From NCBI GenBank assembly GCA_964036315.1, contig OZ038478.1, positions 141,212,005 to 141,276,004 of the forward strand: 64,000 bases of DNA. The letters are read 5' to 3'. Position numbers and translations under genes: made by a program. Numbering within the stretch: position 1 is the stretch's first letter; every line of letters begins with the position of its first letter. The notes beneath the pieces are model-generated. The model was given only the letters and a program-made list of their open reading frames with translations, did no database searches and was not told the origin of the DNA. The stretch comes from Acanthosepion esculentum. Taxonomy: Eukaryota > Mollusca > Cephalopoda > Sepiida > Sepiidae. Below are positions 12,596 through 23,659 of this stretch, in pieces.

Positions 12596-13427
12596 TATGT
12601 ATTGTAGATTATGTGCTAATGAAGGGCATCGGATGACTAAATATACCAAGTTTTCTGCTCTTGAGGTGCGCAAAAAATCAATGTAAGTTAATGGATCTAT
12701 GGGCTATGTGCTCAAGTTCAATGCATAAACAAATACCTTCCGTGGACACAAGGCTAAATTGCCTTACCCATGCAAGAATTGATCTTCTAAGGGACATATA
12801 AAAGCATTATGCAAGAAATTAGAACGTATATTTCTGTATACACAAGTGTGTACTAACACCAGTGGGTAAAATACATTCTTATTACATAGCGTAAGATTAC
12901 CCATCCGGTGGGATAAAAAAAAGGACGGTGGCCAATTGCTTATTAGACACCGGTAGTCAGCGATTGCATTTTCCGAGCCAAATAATTAAATGGCTAAATT
13001 GTCCCGAGAAGGCGTGTTAAGAAAAGTAGATTTTCAAGTTAAAATGTACTTAAACCAAAAGCTAACAGGCGACTTGATCAGACTGTACTGGATACTGAGA
13101 CGAATAAGGGAAAGCAACTGTATTAATTTAAAAAGCGAATTAGATATTATCTTGAAAATTGATGAATTAGATTCAATTGAGTTCAGTTTCAGTTTCAGTT
13201 TGATTATCCTTTTCAAGGAATAAACCGCAGTTCGATATCTTAGGATTGATAGGTGTCGACATATTTCAATTCATGCGTTCTAGTAAACTCGGTAAATGTA
13301 TACGAGGTTTAGCATGGGAATTACCGCGTGGTATAACGCCATTTGGAGAGATTAATCATTTTCTATATGATCATCAGATAAAACTAGTAAATCTAAAACC
13401 TGCAAATAGTCAAAACAGTTATCAACC

Positions 13428-16162
13428 TTTTTTTTTTTTTTTTTTTTTTTTACGCGCATCACCCCAAGCAAGGCCGGGGGTCACTATCACGAATGGGGTT
13501 ACAGAAGGGTTGGATGAATAGCAGATAGGAGTGGTAAAGGAAGGGATGTGGAGAAAGAGAAGGACGGAGGGTCGATCGAGGCAGGGGGGTTACGGGAGAT
13601 ATAGAGCGAGAGCAGATAGGAATGAAAGATGTCAGGAAGTGGATAGATCAAGGCAATTGGATATGACGATTGACGCTACACTTAAACCGTTGGAGATTGT
13701 ATTTGTCAGGGAAACAGTAATAGGGAAGGGAGTTCCATAGGCGAGATGTGCGAGACATGAAGCTATTGGAGTAGAAAAGACGTCTACATCTAACAGTTTC
13801 AACGGTGAAGGGGTGGGAACGGGATGCCAGCCTCGTAGGACGCTTAAATTCACGAGGCTTAGGGACAAGCGAAAGCAACTACTCAGAGCAATTACCGTGG
13901 AAGTACTTGTAGAAAAGGCAGAGCGATGCAACATCGCGTCTGTGAGAGAGCGACTGCAGGCGAGATGACAGATCAGGGCCAATCACATTGCATATCCGTC
14001 TCTGGATCTTATCAATAACCCTGAGGCAACACGCAGGGGCCCCAGACCATAAATGGCAGCAATACTCCATGCAAGGTCGAATGGTAGACTTATAGACTTG
14101 GAGGATCGATTCCGGGGAGAAGAATTTCCTGGCTCGGCACAGGGAACAAACTTTTCTTGCGGTGGATGATGCAATTGACTCGATGTATTTGTTCCATCTC
14201 AGATCAGCGCACAGCGTGAGACCGAGCAGCCGCAGAGAGGAGCTCTCGAGAAGTTGGTCCTCAGACATTGTGATGGGATGCAGGGATGGGTCCTTGTGGT
14301 GGTTAATGGAGAGCAGTTTTGTTTTAGAGGCATTAAAGTTGACTATCCATTTCTCTCCCCAGTCCACAACCGATTGGAGGTCCTTTTCAATTTGAGCTGC
14401 CAGGTTAATTTTGTCCGCCTCAGTAGATTTGTGCTTGAGGCAGGAGTAAATAGTAGTGTCGTCAGCGTAGATACCGACTTGGGAGTCTATGGCGTCTGGA
14501 AGGTCATTTATAAATATGAGGAACAGAGAAGGGCCAAGGATGGAGCCTTGAGGAACACCAGCGGTAGTGGGATAGGAGTTGGAGAAGAATCCACTGAGAA
14601 CAACCTTCAAATCCCGGTTTGATAGAAACGATTGAATTAGGTCAAACAATCGACCTGTGATACCATAACCCCGGACCTTGCGAAGGAGGCGGGCATGCCA
14701 AACCCTATCGAATGCTTTGGAGATGTCAAGGACCACGGCACGGGCTTCGCCGCTACTATGGATAGCTTGGTAGACAAATTCAGTGATGGCCGTAAGCACA
14801 TCGGCAGTAGACCTGGCAAAGCGGAAACCATACTGCTTGTCTGAGAGCAGATCGTGGGATATCAGGTGAGTAATCACTTCGGTGTTGATAATGTCCTTGA
14901 AGACTTTGCCGAAGATGGGAAGGAGACTGATAGGACGGTAATTAGAAGGGTTGGAGGGGTCGCCAGAGTTCTTAAAGACAGGAACAATGGTAGAGGACTT
15001 CCAGCAGTCAGGAAAACAGGAGTCCTTGAGGCAGCGGTTGTACAATTTAGAGAGGGCATGTGCCAGTTCAGGTGCGCATTTCTTCAGGACAATGGCTGGT
15101 ATTCCGTCACCGCCGGTAGCCTTGTGGAGATCTAAGTTAGAAATAATGCCCAGTACCGACGACGGGGTTATGTGCAAGCCGTCCAGTAGGGCCTCTGTTC
15201 TGGGAGGGAAGTCGGGCAAGGGTACCCCAGAGGAGTCAAGCATAGAATTGGAAGAAAAATTTCGAGCGAAGCATTCGGCCTTGTCGGCAGAGTTGGTCAG
15301 GACCTCAAACTGATTGAACAGTGGAGGAATGGAGAGTTTGTTACTATTCAGAACGCTCTTGCAGAGGCGCCAATAGTCCTTGGAGCCAAATTTACGGGAT
15401 GCAATACGTTCCTTCATCCGAGCTGCAAACAGTGACTTGGCATTGTCGAGGGTACGCTTACACTCATTGCGTGCAGAGGTAAATAGACGTCTGTTGGAGT
15501 CGGACATGTCACTACGAAAACGGTGGAAGAAGTGGTTCCTATGGGCAATGGCGGCTGAGCAAGCAGCTGTGAACCAGGGGGAGGAGCACGGTTTGACCTT
15601 GAATTTCCTGGAGCGGATAAAAGCTTCGATACCGGCTTTGATCCAGGAGGAGAACCCAGAAGTACACTCATGAGTGGGGAGCTTAAATACAGCATCCCAG
15701 GGGACATCGCGGAGGAAGTCCCGAAACGATTCCCAGTCAGCCCGTTGGCAGCAGAAAGTGGTTCTGGTGGTAGGAGGTTCTTTGCGGGGGTGGGGCTGAA
15801 GGAGATACTAACAGACAAGACAGCACGATCGGAGTTACCGATAGGACAGAGCTGCGAGGCACTACAAGACTCAAGGATGGAGGTAAAACACAGGTCGAGG
15901 AGTGAGGGCTTAGAGTCACGATTGTAGGAAAAACGCGTGGGGAAATCGATTATCTGGGTGAGGGATTGAGAGATTGAAAAGTTGAGAGTATGAACGCCAG
16001 CGAGGTCAGTGGTAGCGTTCTGTAGCCACTGGTTGTGATGGGCGTTGAAATCACCAAACACAAATATGTGAGCGGACGGATGGACAGAGAGGGCCTTATC
16101 TATGCTGTCAGAAATGACATCGAGTATCCCGCAGTCCTGAGAGGATGGAGAGCGGTAGAATT
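13428..16162 (-). mobile_element. Jockey/CR1-like LINE, copy A (best copy), 5'-truncated
   Basis: On the minus strand the element runs from a truncated 5' end near 16162 to a 24-base poly-A tail (T run 13428-13451). The last unique 3' bases are CTTGCTTGGGGTGA, shared with the 3' ends of other copies at about 26955, 30580, 48990 and 61775. A truncated 5' end plus a poly-A tail is the mark of target-primed reverse transcription. It lies between the BEL fragment and a direct repeat at 16163. At least five further copies of the family occur in the window. Confidence 0.9.
13648..16162 (-). pseudogene. LINE endonuclease-reverse transcriptase, one frameshift and one stop from open
   Basis: This is the APE-type endonuclease plus reverse transcriptase that nicks and copies into target DNA. 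The endonuclease part (16162-15790) enters mid-domain and shows VFGDFNAHHNQWL and a GNSDRAVL site where SDH is usual. The frame then changes in the C-run at about 15784-15798. The RT frame is open from there to 13879 (the longest Met-started part is 542 residues from 15507) with NYRPISLLPIFGKVF, VVLDISKAFDRVWH, AGVPQGSILGPSLF and the catalytic IYADDTTIYS. A TAG stop at 13879 interrupts the conserved HGNCSE/LLSLVP region. The frame then continues 76 residues to the true C-terminus at 13648. Clade (Jockey, CR1 or relatives) is not certain. Confidence 0.88.
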
Positions 16163-16704
16163 TTATTTTCCTCAGTTTTTTTTCTCTTCAATTCAGTTTT
16201 TAATATAGGCCTCTGGGACTATAATCTGTTAGTCCACTTAATAGCCAATGTTTGAGATTTCAGTTTATTTCTATCGTCAACTGCCTCCATTGAAACTTGC
16301 CGGCTCGAAAAGTCTCTGGTCAGAGACTATTGTCTTGTAGGTGCCAGTTTGATTTGAACTTTCTCCTACAAAAAGTCCTCCCCCGGCCCACTGTTATGGT
16401 TGTGTGGCGGAGGGGTCGTACGACCCCCCCCCACCACCACTGCCACCAACACTGCGTTCTTTGTAACTTGACGCTTGGGGAGTCGAGCATGCCGTTCACT
16501 TTCGCTTGTGTTTTTTGCGAAGTGTGTAATCGATATTAAAACTGAATTCCAGTGAGTAAATACTTTATTAATAACTATTTTTAATTTTATTTTATTTATT
16601 TATTTATTTTTATTTTATTTTATAAAAACTAATGCCTGCTAACCTTATTTTCCTCAGTTTAATTTTTTTCTCTTCAATTTAGTTTTTAATATAGGCCTCT
16701 GGGA
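16163..16704. repeat. About 60-bp direct repeats 480 bp apart (16163-16218 and 16645-16704)
   Basis: Both copies read TTATTTTCCTCAG, a T-rich run, CTCTTCAATT, AGTTTTTAATATAGGCCTCT and GGGA. The block between them holds a GC-rich part (about 16380-16470) with poly-C and CCACCA runs, then ATTTATTTATTT low complexity. They could be duplicated LTR edges or a long target duplication. The right copy abuts the Gypsy pol remnant. Confidence 0.75.
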
Positions 16705-17860
16705 AATGTGACATCTAAATGTCCTGAGCAAGAACTAGAATTTGTATTAAATCCAGAAAGACACCTAACCTGATAACATACCTGATACCTTTGATATGTC
16801 TCTAGTAGGAAAAATGTAGAGCGTATGGTAGAGGTAGATTCAAATATCTCTGGCCTCTTGGAAAAACTTCTACGACGATCAAATTATATGACCCATTAAG
16901 TTGATCAGCAAAGTCAATATGCAGACAGGACCATGGGCGGTGAGTTTTTGGTCATGGCTTGAATTTTATTAAACTAAAGCACAGCCTTTGCATGACTTTA
17001 CCAAACATTCGATGTCTCTATGCATGCTATGGCAGTATACATAATTTCCTTTTTTCATTCTGGCAATACCAGGGTGTCCTGTGTGGTATTCTTTCAGGAT
17101 TCGTCTCTGTAGTGATGATAGTCCCACTACCCTTTCGCTGTACATGAGACCGTCATTGCAATTTGAATATAACTCACATTCTGTTTTGACTCTTGTCTTT
17201 TAGTTTTGTTCTTCATTTCCGCAATAAAATTGTTACCCGACGCTTTATTTTTTTATTTCTTCTAAAGTCACACGCAGTATTGCATAATACATTTTTATCT
17301 CTACTTCCGCTTATAGAGAATCAATGACCGTGTCTTTCAAAAGTTCACTATTTCTTGGAATAAGTCTGGACAATCTGTCCACGTGACACAATTTACTCGA
17401 TGGCAAGAATTACATTCTGAAATCGTAATTTAATAGAATAGCTCCCCCTTGTTGTATCCTATTAGCTGCATGGGTCAGTAATCCTTTTTTGGACACATAA
17501 ATAGCTAACAATGATCTGTGATCCGTTTGTAAGGTAAACCTTCTAACGTGAATGAATCTATCGTCCTGGATGCGTGTGCAGTATGTTTAATTGAGCCATC
17601 TTCGAGTTTATGTATAATTCAGGCCCCTATTCCGCACGCACTAGCGTCGCTTGCTACGATTATTTCTTCTTTTGGATCGTAATGCGTCAAAAACAAGTTT
17701 GATGTTAGCAATTCTTTGATTTTTTTTCAAATGACTGCTGGCACTTCACGTCCAACCCCATTTAGAGTCTTTAGTTCCTTTAATAGTTCACAAACAATGG
17801 TTCTCTCGTGGAGTTCTTTGAATTCTTGTTGCCAGTGTTGTAGACACTGGTAAACCAAAA
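16705..17860 (-). mobile_element. Gypsy-type LTR retrotransposon pol remnant (RNase H to integrase)
   Basis: Minus strand, 5' to 3': LFLTHYDPKEEIIVASDAS and GSIKHTAHASRTI (about 17690-17580), FTLQTDHRSLLAIYVSKKG (about 17550-17490), LTHAANRIQQG, then KLCHVDRLSRLIP. The integrase zinc-binding part follows (YHTGHPGIARMKKG, about 17080, with SCKGC), then the core start PWSCLHIDFADQLNGSYNLI (about 16935-16875) with the first catalytic Asp. These are RT C-terminus/RNase H and integrase signatures of Gypsy elements (family knowledge). Numerous stops and a deletion after ASRTI make it a fossil. The region after the first integrase Asp is poorly preserved. Confidence 0.82.
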
Positions 17861-17922
17861 ATCTTTTTTCATATAGTTCTCCGTGGAGTTCTTTAAATCC
17901 TCGTCGCCAGTGTTGTGGACCA
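17808..17922. repeat. Imperfect tandem duplication, unit about 45 bp
   Basis: TCGTGGAGTTCTTTGAATTC with GCCAGTGTTGTAG (17815-17852) is repeated as CCGTGGAGTTCTTTAAATCC with GCCAGTGTTGTGG (17881-17919). It lies at the upstream end of the Gypsy remnant. Confidence 0.75.
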
Positions 17923-18130
17923 GGAATAGGTCGGAAAGAAGACTCACACTCAGTAATTCAGTGAAAACGTATTATTAACAAAAAGAACGAATACAGAAAT
18001 GTTGCACGTCGGACTGACAGCTAAGTACAGTAGTCAATCCATGTACTGTCTACAGTCCTCTTGCAAGGCATAATATAGTCATAAGACGAGTCTATTTTTT
18101 CCATGAAGGTAGATCTCCATAACAGTATAA

Positions 18131-18164
<34 letters not shown>

Positions 18165-18299
18165 TACGATGGCTAAATTGTCGCTATTTTATATTTTTTA
18201 TTTCGCTCATGCGCGTTGTTTGTTTTTGATTTTGCCAACTGCACAGTATAGTAGTGTCAGTTTGGCACTGTCTGTGAGAAAAAGAGCATTATTACGCAA
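17923..18299. other. No recognised gene; (TA)n at 18134-18162
   Basis: AT-rich sequence with a short TA microsatellite. Nothing else is recognised. Confidence 0.5.
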
Positions 18300-18662
18300 T
18301 TCACTTCACTAGAAATTTGGAAACGGCATGCTTGTCTTTCGCACCGGAAGCTGTAATACGAACATTTCAGAGTGTTTGGGTGTCAATCATAGGTCAGTGC
18401 AAAGGATTCGGAAAAGTTGGATTATATATCCAGTCAACATCATTGTATTTGAGTGATCACTAGTTATGGCGACGTTATGCCTCGATTAATCTTTCCGCAT
18501 AGCTTCAGACTCAAACACGGAAGCCTACATCAAGTGCATTGAGAAGATAGTGCTGCCCTGGGTCAAGAGAATGCTTGCTGAAAGATTCTATGTCTCTCAT
18601 CAGGATGCACCATGCCACAATAGCAGAGGAACCCAGTCATGCGACGACATCGATTACAATTA
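18300..18662 (+). mobile_element. Mariner-like transposase remnant
   Basis: The plus strand reads, across frames, RLIFPHSFRL, NTEAYIKCIEKIVLPWVKRM (about 18515-18580) and FYVSHQDAPCHNSRGTQS (about 18585-18640), the centre of a mariner/maT-type transposase around its second catalytic Asp. There is no intact frame and neither terminal inverted repeat is seen. Confidence 0.7.
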
Positions 18663-18945
18663 AAATGTAATTACTCCTGTCACAAACACAAGACGGAAAT
18701 TTTAGTTTTTCTGAAAATTCATTAGAATTGGCTTACCAAGTTGGTAGGGGAGAGATTAAGGGTGAGCGTGACAGTTATAAAGTTTTAACTTAGTATAAGT
18801 CCCAAGATCCCCTCTTTCGAAATTGAACAATATTGCATACGGGCTAGTTTACAAAGCAAGAAAAAAATTCCATTAAATATAATGTGATTGGCAATTAATA
18901 TTAAATCAATGTACAGGTAGACAGTACTGACGCTGACGCCCGTAA

Positions 18946-19007
<62 letters not shown>

Positions 19008-19724
19008 TATACATTATTTTTATGGATACAAATTATTTGAGTAAATGCTCTGTTTTTAAATAAACAGTAATAATTACATTTAATGGCCTGAATGATCGAG
19101 AAATTTCTCCGACAGGAACTGAAACTGTATCTCATACATAAACTGCCCTTCAGACTGACGTGTTATTAACCGTTCAGACAGAAAACTTCCGGTTAGCAAA
19201 GCTCGAATACTGCTTATAAACGCACGTCATCGCGAAATTTTTCTCGATATATCATTTCTGCTCCGAAACGTAATCTAATATAAACAATGACAGTTGCCGT
19301 ATGGGAAACAGGTTCGGTTAGTTATCTGTAAGAGATTTTAAAACAAGACTTAACTTGGAAAGTTGAATTGTTCAACGGTTCTCATGCGTATCTGACATTT
19401 TTACTTTTAGAATTTTCGTCTCTGGAGCCTTAATGGTTGTGGCTGTGATGGAATTTTGGTGATATGAGACTATGAAATCTACGTCTCTTCATACTGTGGC
19501 TACCTGGTTGACAGTTTTATGGTTGCTGCATCCCGATTCTCGGTGTTCTTGCAGTACCATGTCGCACATGGAACGTCACACCTTTAAGCACTTTTGGTGG
19601 GTAATCCCAACGCCATACTATGCTGCAGTCTATTTCCAGCTCGCAAATGTTACCTTAGACGGCATCTACTACTATTATCGGTCTTTTCCTAATCTAAATA
19701 ACACACCATGGCGATAAGCAAGCA
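18663..19724. other. No recognised gene; (TA)n at 18951-19004
   Basis: A 54-base TA tract is the only clear feature. The 81-residue plus frame at 19472-19717 shows no family motif. Confidence 0.5.
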
Positions 19725-21490
19725 ACGAAATAAAATTAAACCAGCTCAATAAAAACCCGAATACCTAAACTCCTCAACCTTTCTTTCTCCAACATTCGCG
19801 GTATTAGTACCAACTTCTGCAGCGTGGAAATGTTTCTCTTTGAACACTCTCCGGACATCCTACTTCTCTGTGAAACTAATCTTAATTCTTCAACACCCTC
19901 CTCTGAATTCTCTTTAGGAGGATCTCTAGTGCCCACATGAATAGCGTGGATGTTTATGTTCGGGGACATCTCTCACCGGCTATAGAACTCTCTTGAGTCT
20001 CCAGGCAATTCTCACATGTGTCTCCGTCTTTCTCTACTAAACTCGGCCAGCTATCTCTTCTTTCTCTAGCGTCCCACTTTCCCTAATGACTGTTGCGTGT
20101 TAGATAGTGTTTCTGATAATACAAATATATATTGGCATCTAAACCCTGAATTTTCTATAATTCAATTTCTCACTGTCCTCTTGGCGACTCCAATCATTCG
20201 GTAGTGTCTGTAAACATCTATTTCTGCTCTCTCATCACCCACGAACCTCTTACAAACAGAATATATTTCTGTTAGTAACGCGCTGATTTGGACTCGTTAC
20301 GTGACTTCCTTTGTGATGTCTCTTGCAATTAAGTATTCATCATCCTGTTCAAAAATGTTCTACTGAGGTTTCCCCCTGTATGAAAACCTGCATGGAAGTT
20401 TTTATTCCAGTATGGGAATACCAAGTGAAACCACGATAATCTCCTTGGTTTTTACTTAGTCAGCCGCTATAACACACATGAATCACTTCTGACTGACTGT
20501 AACAGACGTCTGTTTGTCACTGCTCGTAATGAATGCAAGTGTACCCTCAAAGAAGCGAAGTTATTGTTTACTGATGAAATGAAACAACGTATAGCTTCTT
20601 ACAAGTTTGGTTCTAGAGATTACAGGCGGCGCTGCAAGTGTCTGCTGAACAACAGAAAATCCTCAATCTCTCCTCTATTCAATCAATTTGAAGTTTTGGC
20701 ATCTATAGCAGATACGGTTCTGTGCTTTGCTCAGAGGTTTTCATCCAACTCCACACTCGACTCATTTCGAGCACACCGTTACTGGTTTCAGACATAATTT
20801 ACAAACTAAACTCCCACAAGACAAGCGGATGTGACAGAAATCCATGCCGTCGTTCTAAAGAAATGTGCTCCTACGCTGGCTCCTGTTATCTCCAAAGTCT
20901 ACAATTGCCTCACAGCTTCTTGCTTTCCAGCTTGTTTGAAATCATCCTCTGTAGTTCCTATTTTAAAAACTCTGGGAAACTGTCTGACCCTTAAACATTA
21001 TCGCTGATGTGTTAACGGCCATCTAAACTCAGCATGTGGCTCTAGATATCTCAAAGGTGTTCGACAGGGTTTGGCATACTAGCCATCTCCACAAACCCCA
21101 GGGCTACGGTGTTACAGGACGATTATTTGGTTGAATCCAATCCTTCCGATCAAATCGTGAAGTGAAAGTCCTTTCATACAAGCGCGGAGGTCCCACAATA
21201 TCCTATCCTGAGTCCTTCTCTGTTTCTGAATTTCATTAATGATCTCTCCGATGTCATCCCTTCCTAGGTATTTATACAGATGACACTACCATTTATTCCA
21301 GTGTCAGTAGCAAATCCGTCACATCTGATAAAGTAAACCTGACAGTCGTTCTTGAAAAGAACCTCTAATCAGTGGTTAACAGCGATAAGAAATACTCGTA
21401 ATTTTTACCCCTTCAAAGCGAACGTTCGTTCATATAAGCACCAGAGAGAACCTTTTCTGACTGCAATCAGCGTGGGTGACGCTAGACTCC
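19725..21490 (+). mobile_element. Jockey/CR1-like LINE, copy B (decayed)
   Basis: Plus strand, same family as copy A. The 5' part matches the start of the endonuclease region in copy C (SPDILLLCETNLNSS about 19850-19890, compared with SPDILALCEIKLNSS). Next come SPLFNQFEVLASIAD (about 20674-20720), a KTSGCDRNP block, ALDISKVFDRVWHT (about 21040-21080) and IYTDDTTIYSSVS (about 21270-21305), where the catalytic YADD has become YTDD. The frames 20564-20797 and 20722-20994 are fragments of it. The 3' end of the family is not present; the match fades near 21490. Confidence 0.85.
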
Positions 21491-21774
21491 AGGACAGCAA
21501 AACACTACCCACTTCTTGACTTTACTTCGCTTTGTCCTTGCTAGAAAATCTAAAATCATGTTTACAAAACAGAGTCCCTACGTAAGCATGGCTATACATA
21601 AAAATAATATTCCAAAAGGTAGGAAATAATATTGGATGACGAATCCATTGTTTCCTTAGGAATTGCTTTGTTTATATTTTGGATGCATAAAACTGAGCAG
21701 ATATTTACTTTTGAGATTATCTGAAGAAGAGGATGAGCATACTTCACAAAATGTAATTGCATATTGCTAACGTG

Positions 21775-21862
21775 TGGCGCTCTCAGTAGCCAAGTGGTTT
21801 AAAGCACCACAAATAAGATGGTGGTTTCTCCTACAACCGTTCGAACCCTACCGGAGAGCACA
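21775..21862 (+). other. tRNA-like SINE head (class II tRNA shape)
   Basis: An A-box-like TAGCCAAGTGG (21787-21797) and a B-box CGTTCGAACCC (21838-21848) are correctly spaced for a tRNA with a long variable arm (Ser/Leu-like). GCTCTC near the start can pair with GAGAGC at 21854-21859. The sequence downstream to 22000 is AT-rich with no tRNA terminator, so a SINE head or tRNA pseudogene is more likely than a working tRNA. Confidence 0.65.
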
Positions 21863-22372
21863 TTTTCTTCCTTAAGTCTCTTATTGATTGCACAGACCAG
21901 TAGACATAATTCAAACTGTTTATAAAACAGGACATCTACTCAAACATGGGCATCCACAAAATGACCTTGGAATTTATATATATTGTGAAATGAACTAAGC
22001 CCAATAATTATTTTTTAATATATTTTATGTAAGAATTTATAATTTATTATATAATAATGTATGGATTTATTATATAATAATGTATGTATTTATATAGACA
22101 AAACTATTTAAGTAAATTTCTAGGATATTAACGTCGATAAATGTTGTTAATAGTGTTTATTAGAAAAAGGGCTTTTCCTTAAATATTTGGGTCTATATAA
22201 ATAGTGTATAACAATAAAATATATTAAAATACTTGTCAGACTTAGCCCATTTCATGATATATGACATCATTTGCTTACTTTAAGATATGAGCAGATATGA
22301 ACGTTCGAGGGAAATAATGGGAAATTTGTAGTTTAAAAGCAATAAATCGCCTTTGCTAACCAGACTCTTCTT

Positions 22373-22453
22373 TCGTGTCTATACTGGTATAGCACGTCAG
22401 GCTATAAGACGGTTCCCTGTAGGATACAGGTTCGATTCCAGTCGGAAGACGCA
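22373..22453 (+). other. tRNA-like SINE head or tRNA pseudogene
   Basis: It contains a perfect Pol III B box GGTTCGATTCC (22429-22439) and an A-box-like TGGTATAGCACGTCAGG upstream. The outer sequences CGTGTCT and AGACGCA pair partly. The anticodon-arm region does not fold as a normal tRNA. Confidence 0.55.
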
Positions 22454-22699
22454 TATTTTCTATGAAATTTCTCGGATATTCAGGCCGGTCAATACTGTTA
22501 ATTTTAAACAGAGCAGTTACTTCAATATTTGTATCTATAATAAGAATAAAATATAACAATATGTATATATATATATATAGTATTTATTCAAATTTATAAC
22601 ATATACATGTTATAAGATCTTATATAAATATATGTGTGTGTTTGTGATAACAATATATAAACTTTTATATATCAGGAACAATATTTGTGGAAAATGTAT

Positions 22700-22827
22700 G
22701 ACAAATTGGAAAAACTCGTGCAATGCATTTCGTCCTTTAGGATTTCATCGGACCAACACAATATATTGAGTCCGATGAAGTACTAAACGATGAAACGTGT
22801 CACATGAAAACCTTTTTCTAATTTGTC
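22700..22827. repeat. Long imperfect inverted repeat with a hammerhead-like motif on each arm
   Basis: The arm 22700-22755 starts GACAAATTGGAAAAA and its partner ends TTTTTCTAATTTGTC at 22827. CGTCCTTTAGGATTTCATCGG on one arm mirrors CCGATGAAGTACTAAACGAT on the other. Plus strand 22771-22797 reads CCGATGA, a weak stem, then GAAAC. The minus strand of the left arm reads CCGATGA, a TCCT/AGGA hairpin, then CGAAAT. The layout CNGANGA-stem-GAAA is that of hammerhead ribozymes carried by PLEs, but the usual second-base U of CUGANGA is C here. A (TA)n tract follows at 22847-22890. Confidence 0.6.
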
Positions 22828-22840
22828 ATTAAATTTTCTC

Positions 22841-22893
<53 letters not shown>

Positions 22894-23050
22894 ATAAAGA
22901 AACTCTTTATACAAAGTATTAAATAGCAATTTTAACATTATTAATTGTATAATCACTTCGGTAGCAAGACTTAATGAAACATTAATTTACTATCAATTCC
23001 TTTAATAATAAGATACTTATATTCGAGTTGTTGTCAGATGGAAGACACAT

Positions 23051-23090
23051 GCTAAGTACTTTCGACAATTTAAAATTGTCATCTTCAGGA
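23051..23090 (-). ncRNA. Hammerhead-like motif (PLE type)
   Basis: Minus strand reads CCTGAAGA, one extra T, GACAATTT paired perfectly with AAATTGTC, then GAAAG. CUGANGA and GAAA are the conserved hammerhead core. The extra base before stem II and the poor stem III make activity doubtful. Confidence 0.45.
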
Positions 23091-23431
23091 CGAAATTTTC
23101 CCATACACAGGTAAACACTAAAAGGATATGTGTTGATTGAATTTTTTTTTCTAAATAATGCTATTTATTGACAGTTGACTATTTGGAGTGCGTACGATGC
23201 CGCGACGCTAGAGTTCTTGTTCAAATGGATTACATGAGAATTTTGTTTGAAGTTTGAAAAGTTATAAATCTACGAAATTTTTCTTGTTATATGTATTTAT
23301 CTGTTAAAGTGAAATGAAATTTGTATAATCATTTCACTTTAACAGATAATACTATTTAATTCTTTAATTCTAAAAGCTATTTAATTCTTTGTATAAATTG
23401 TTTCTTTATGATATGAAATAGAGTTGACAGT

Positions 23432-23468
23432 CTGTTTCATGCTAGATGCAATCGTCAGGGCACGAGTG
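23432..23468 (-). ncRNA. Hammerhead-like motif, paired with a copy at 54617-54653
   Basis: Minus strand reads CCTGACGATTGCATCTAGCA then TGAAACA: a CUGANGA core, a short TGC/GCA stem II and GAAAC. About 30 bases are nearly identical at 54617-54653. Confidence 0.45.
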
Positions 23469-23516
23469 CTGTTATTTTTCTCGGCTATTTATATATACGG
23501 CTCAGTGGTGCATTCT

Positions 23517-23624
23517 GGGTAGTCTATTTTGGCGGTTATTTTACCAGAAGTCGTTTATTTGTTTATTATTTATTTGTGTCAAATTATTTTGCTTGTGCTT
23601 ATTTAATTTTATTTTAATTTTTAT

Positions 23625-23659
<35 letters not shown>

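Larger units (their letters stand above)
10892..13427 (+). mobile_element. BEL/Pao LTR retrotransposon fragment 1 (gag to protease-proximal region), interrupted by Tc1
   Basis: The plus strand preserves, across broken frames, a gag start (MADLKDDSTYEGDV near 10900), IEYKNFGPQFQNCVYSVLPN (about 11110-11165), and FFEGDTPGLKLISHIVFERS (about 11440-11500). After the Tc1 insertion come a zinc-knuckle-like part (CIYCRLCANEGHRMTK, about 12597), KGHIKALCKK (about 12790-12820), an aspartic protease core LLDTGSQRLHFPSQII (about 12940-12985), and a protease-distal block IGVDIFQFMRSSKLG (13248-13290) homologous to IDVIQFMKNIKM in the second BEL element. The copy stops at the poly-T end of the next LINE (13428), with no pol or LTR visible. 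It has many stops. Confidence 0.8.

Noticed and set aside
14162..15927. Several plus-strand frames of 77-122 residues
   Set aside because: They are antisense shadows of LINE copy A, which has clear RT motifs on the minus strand.
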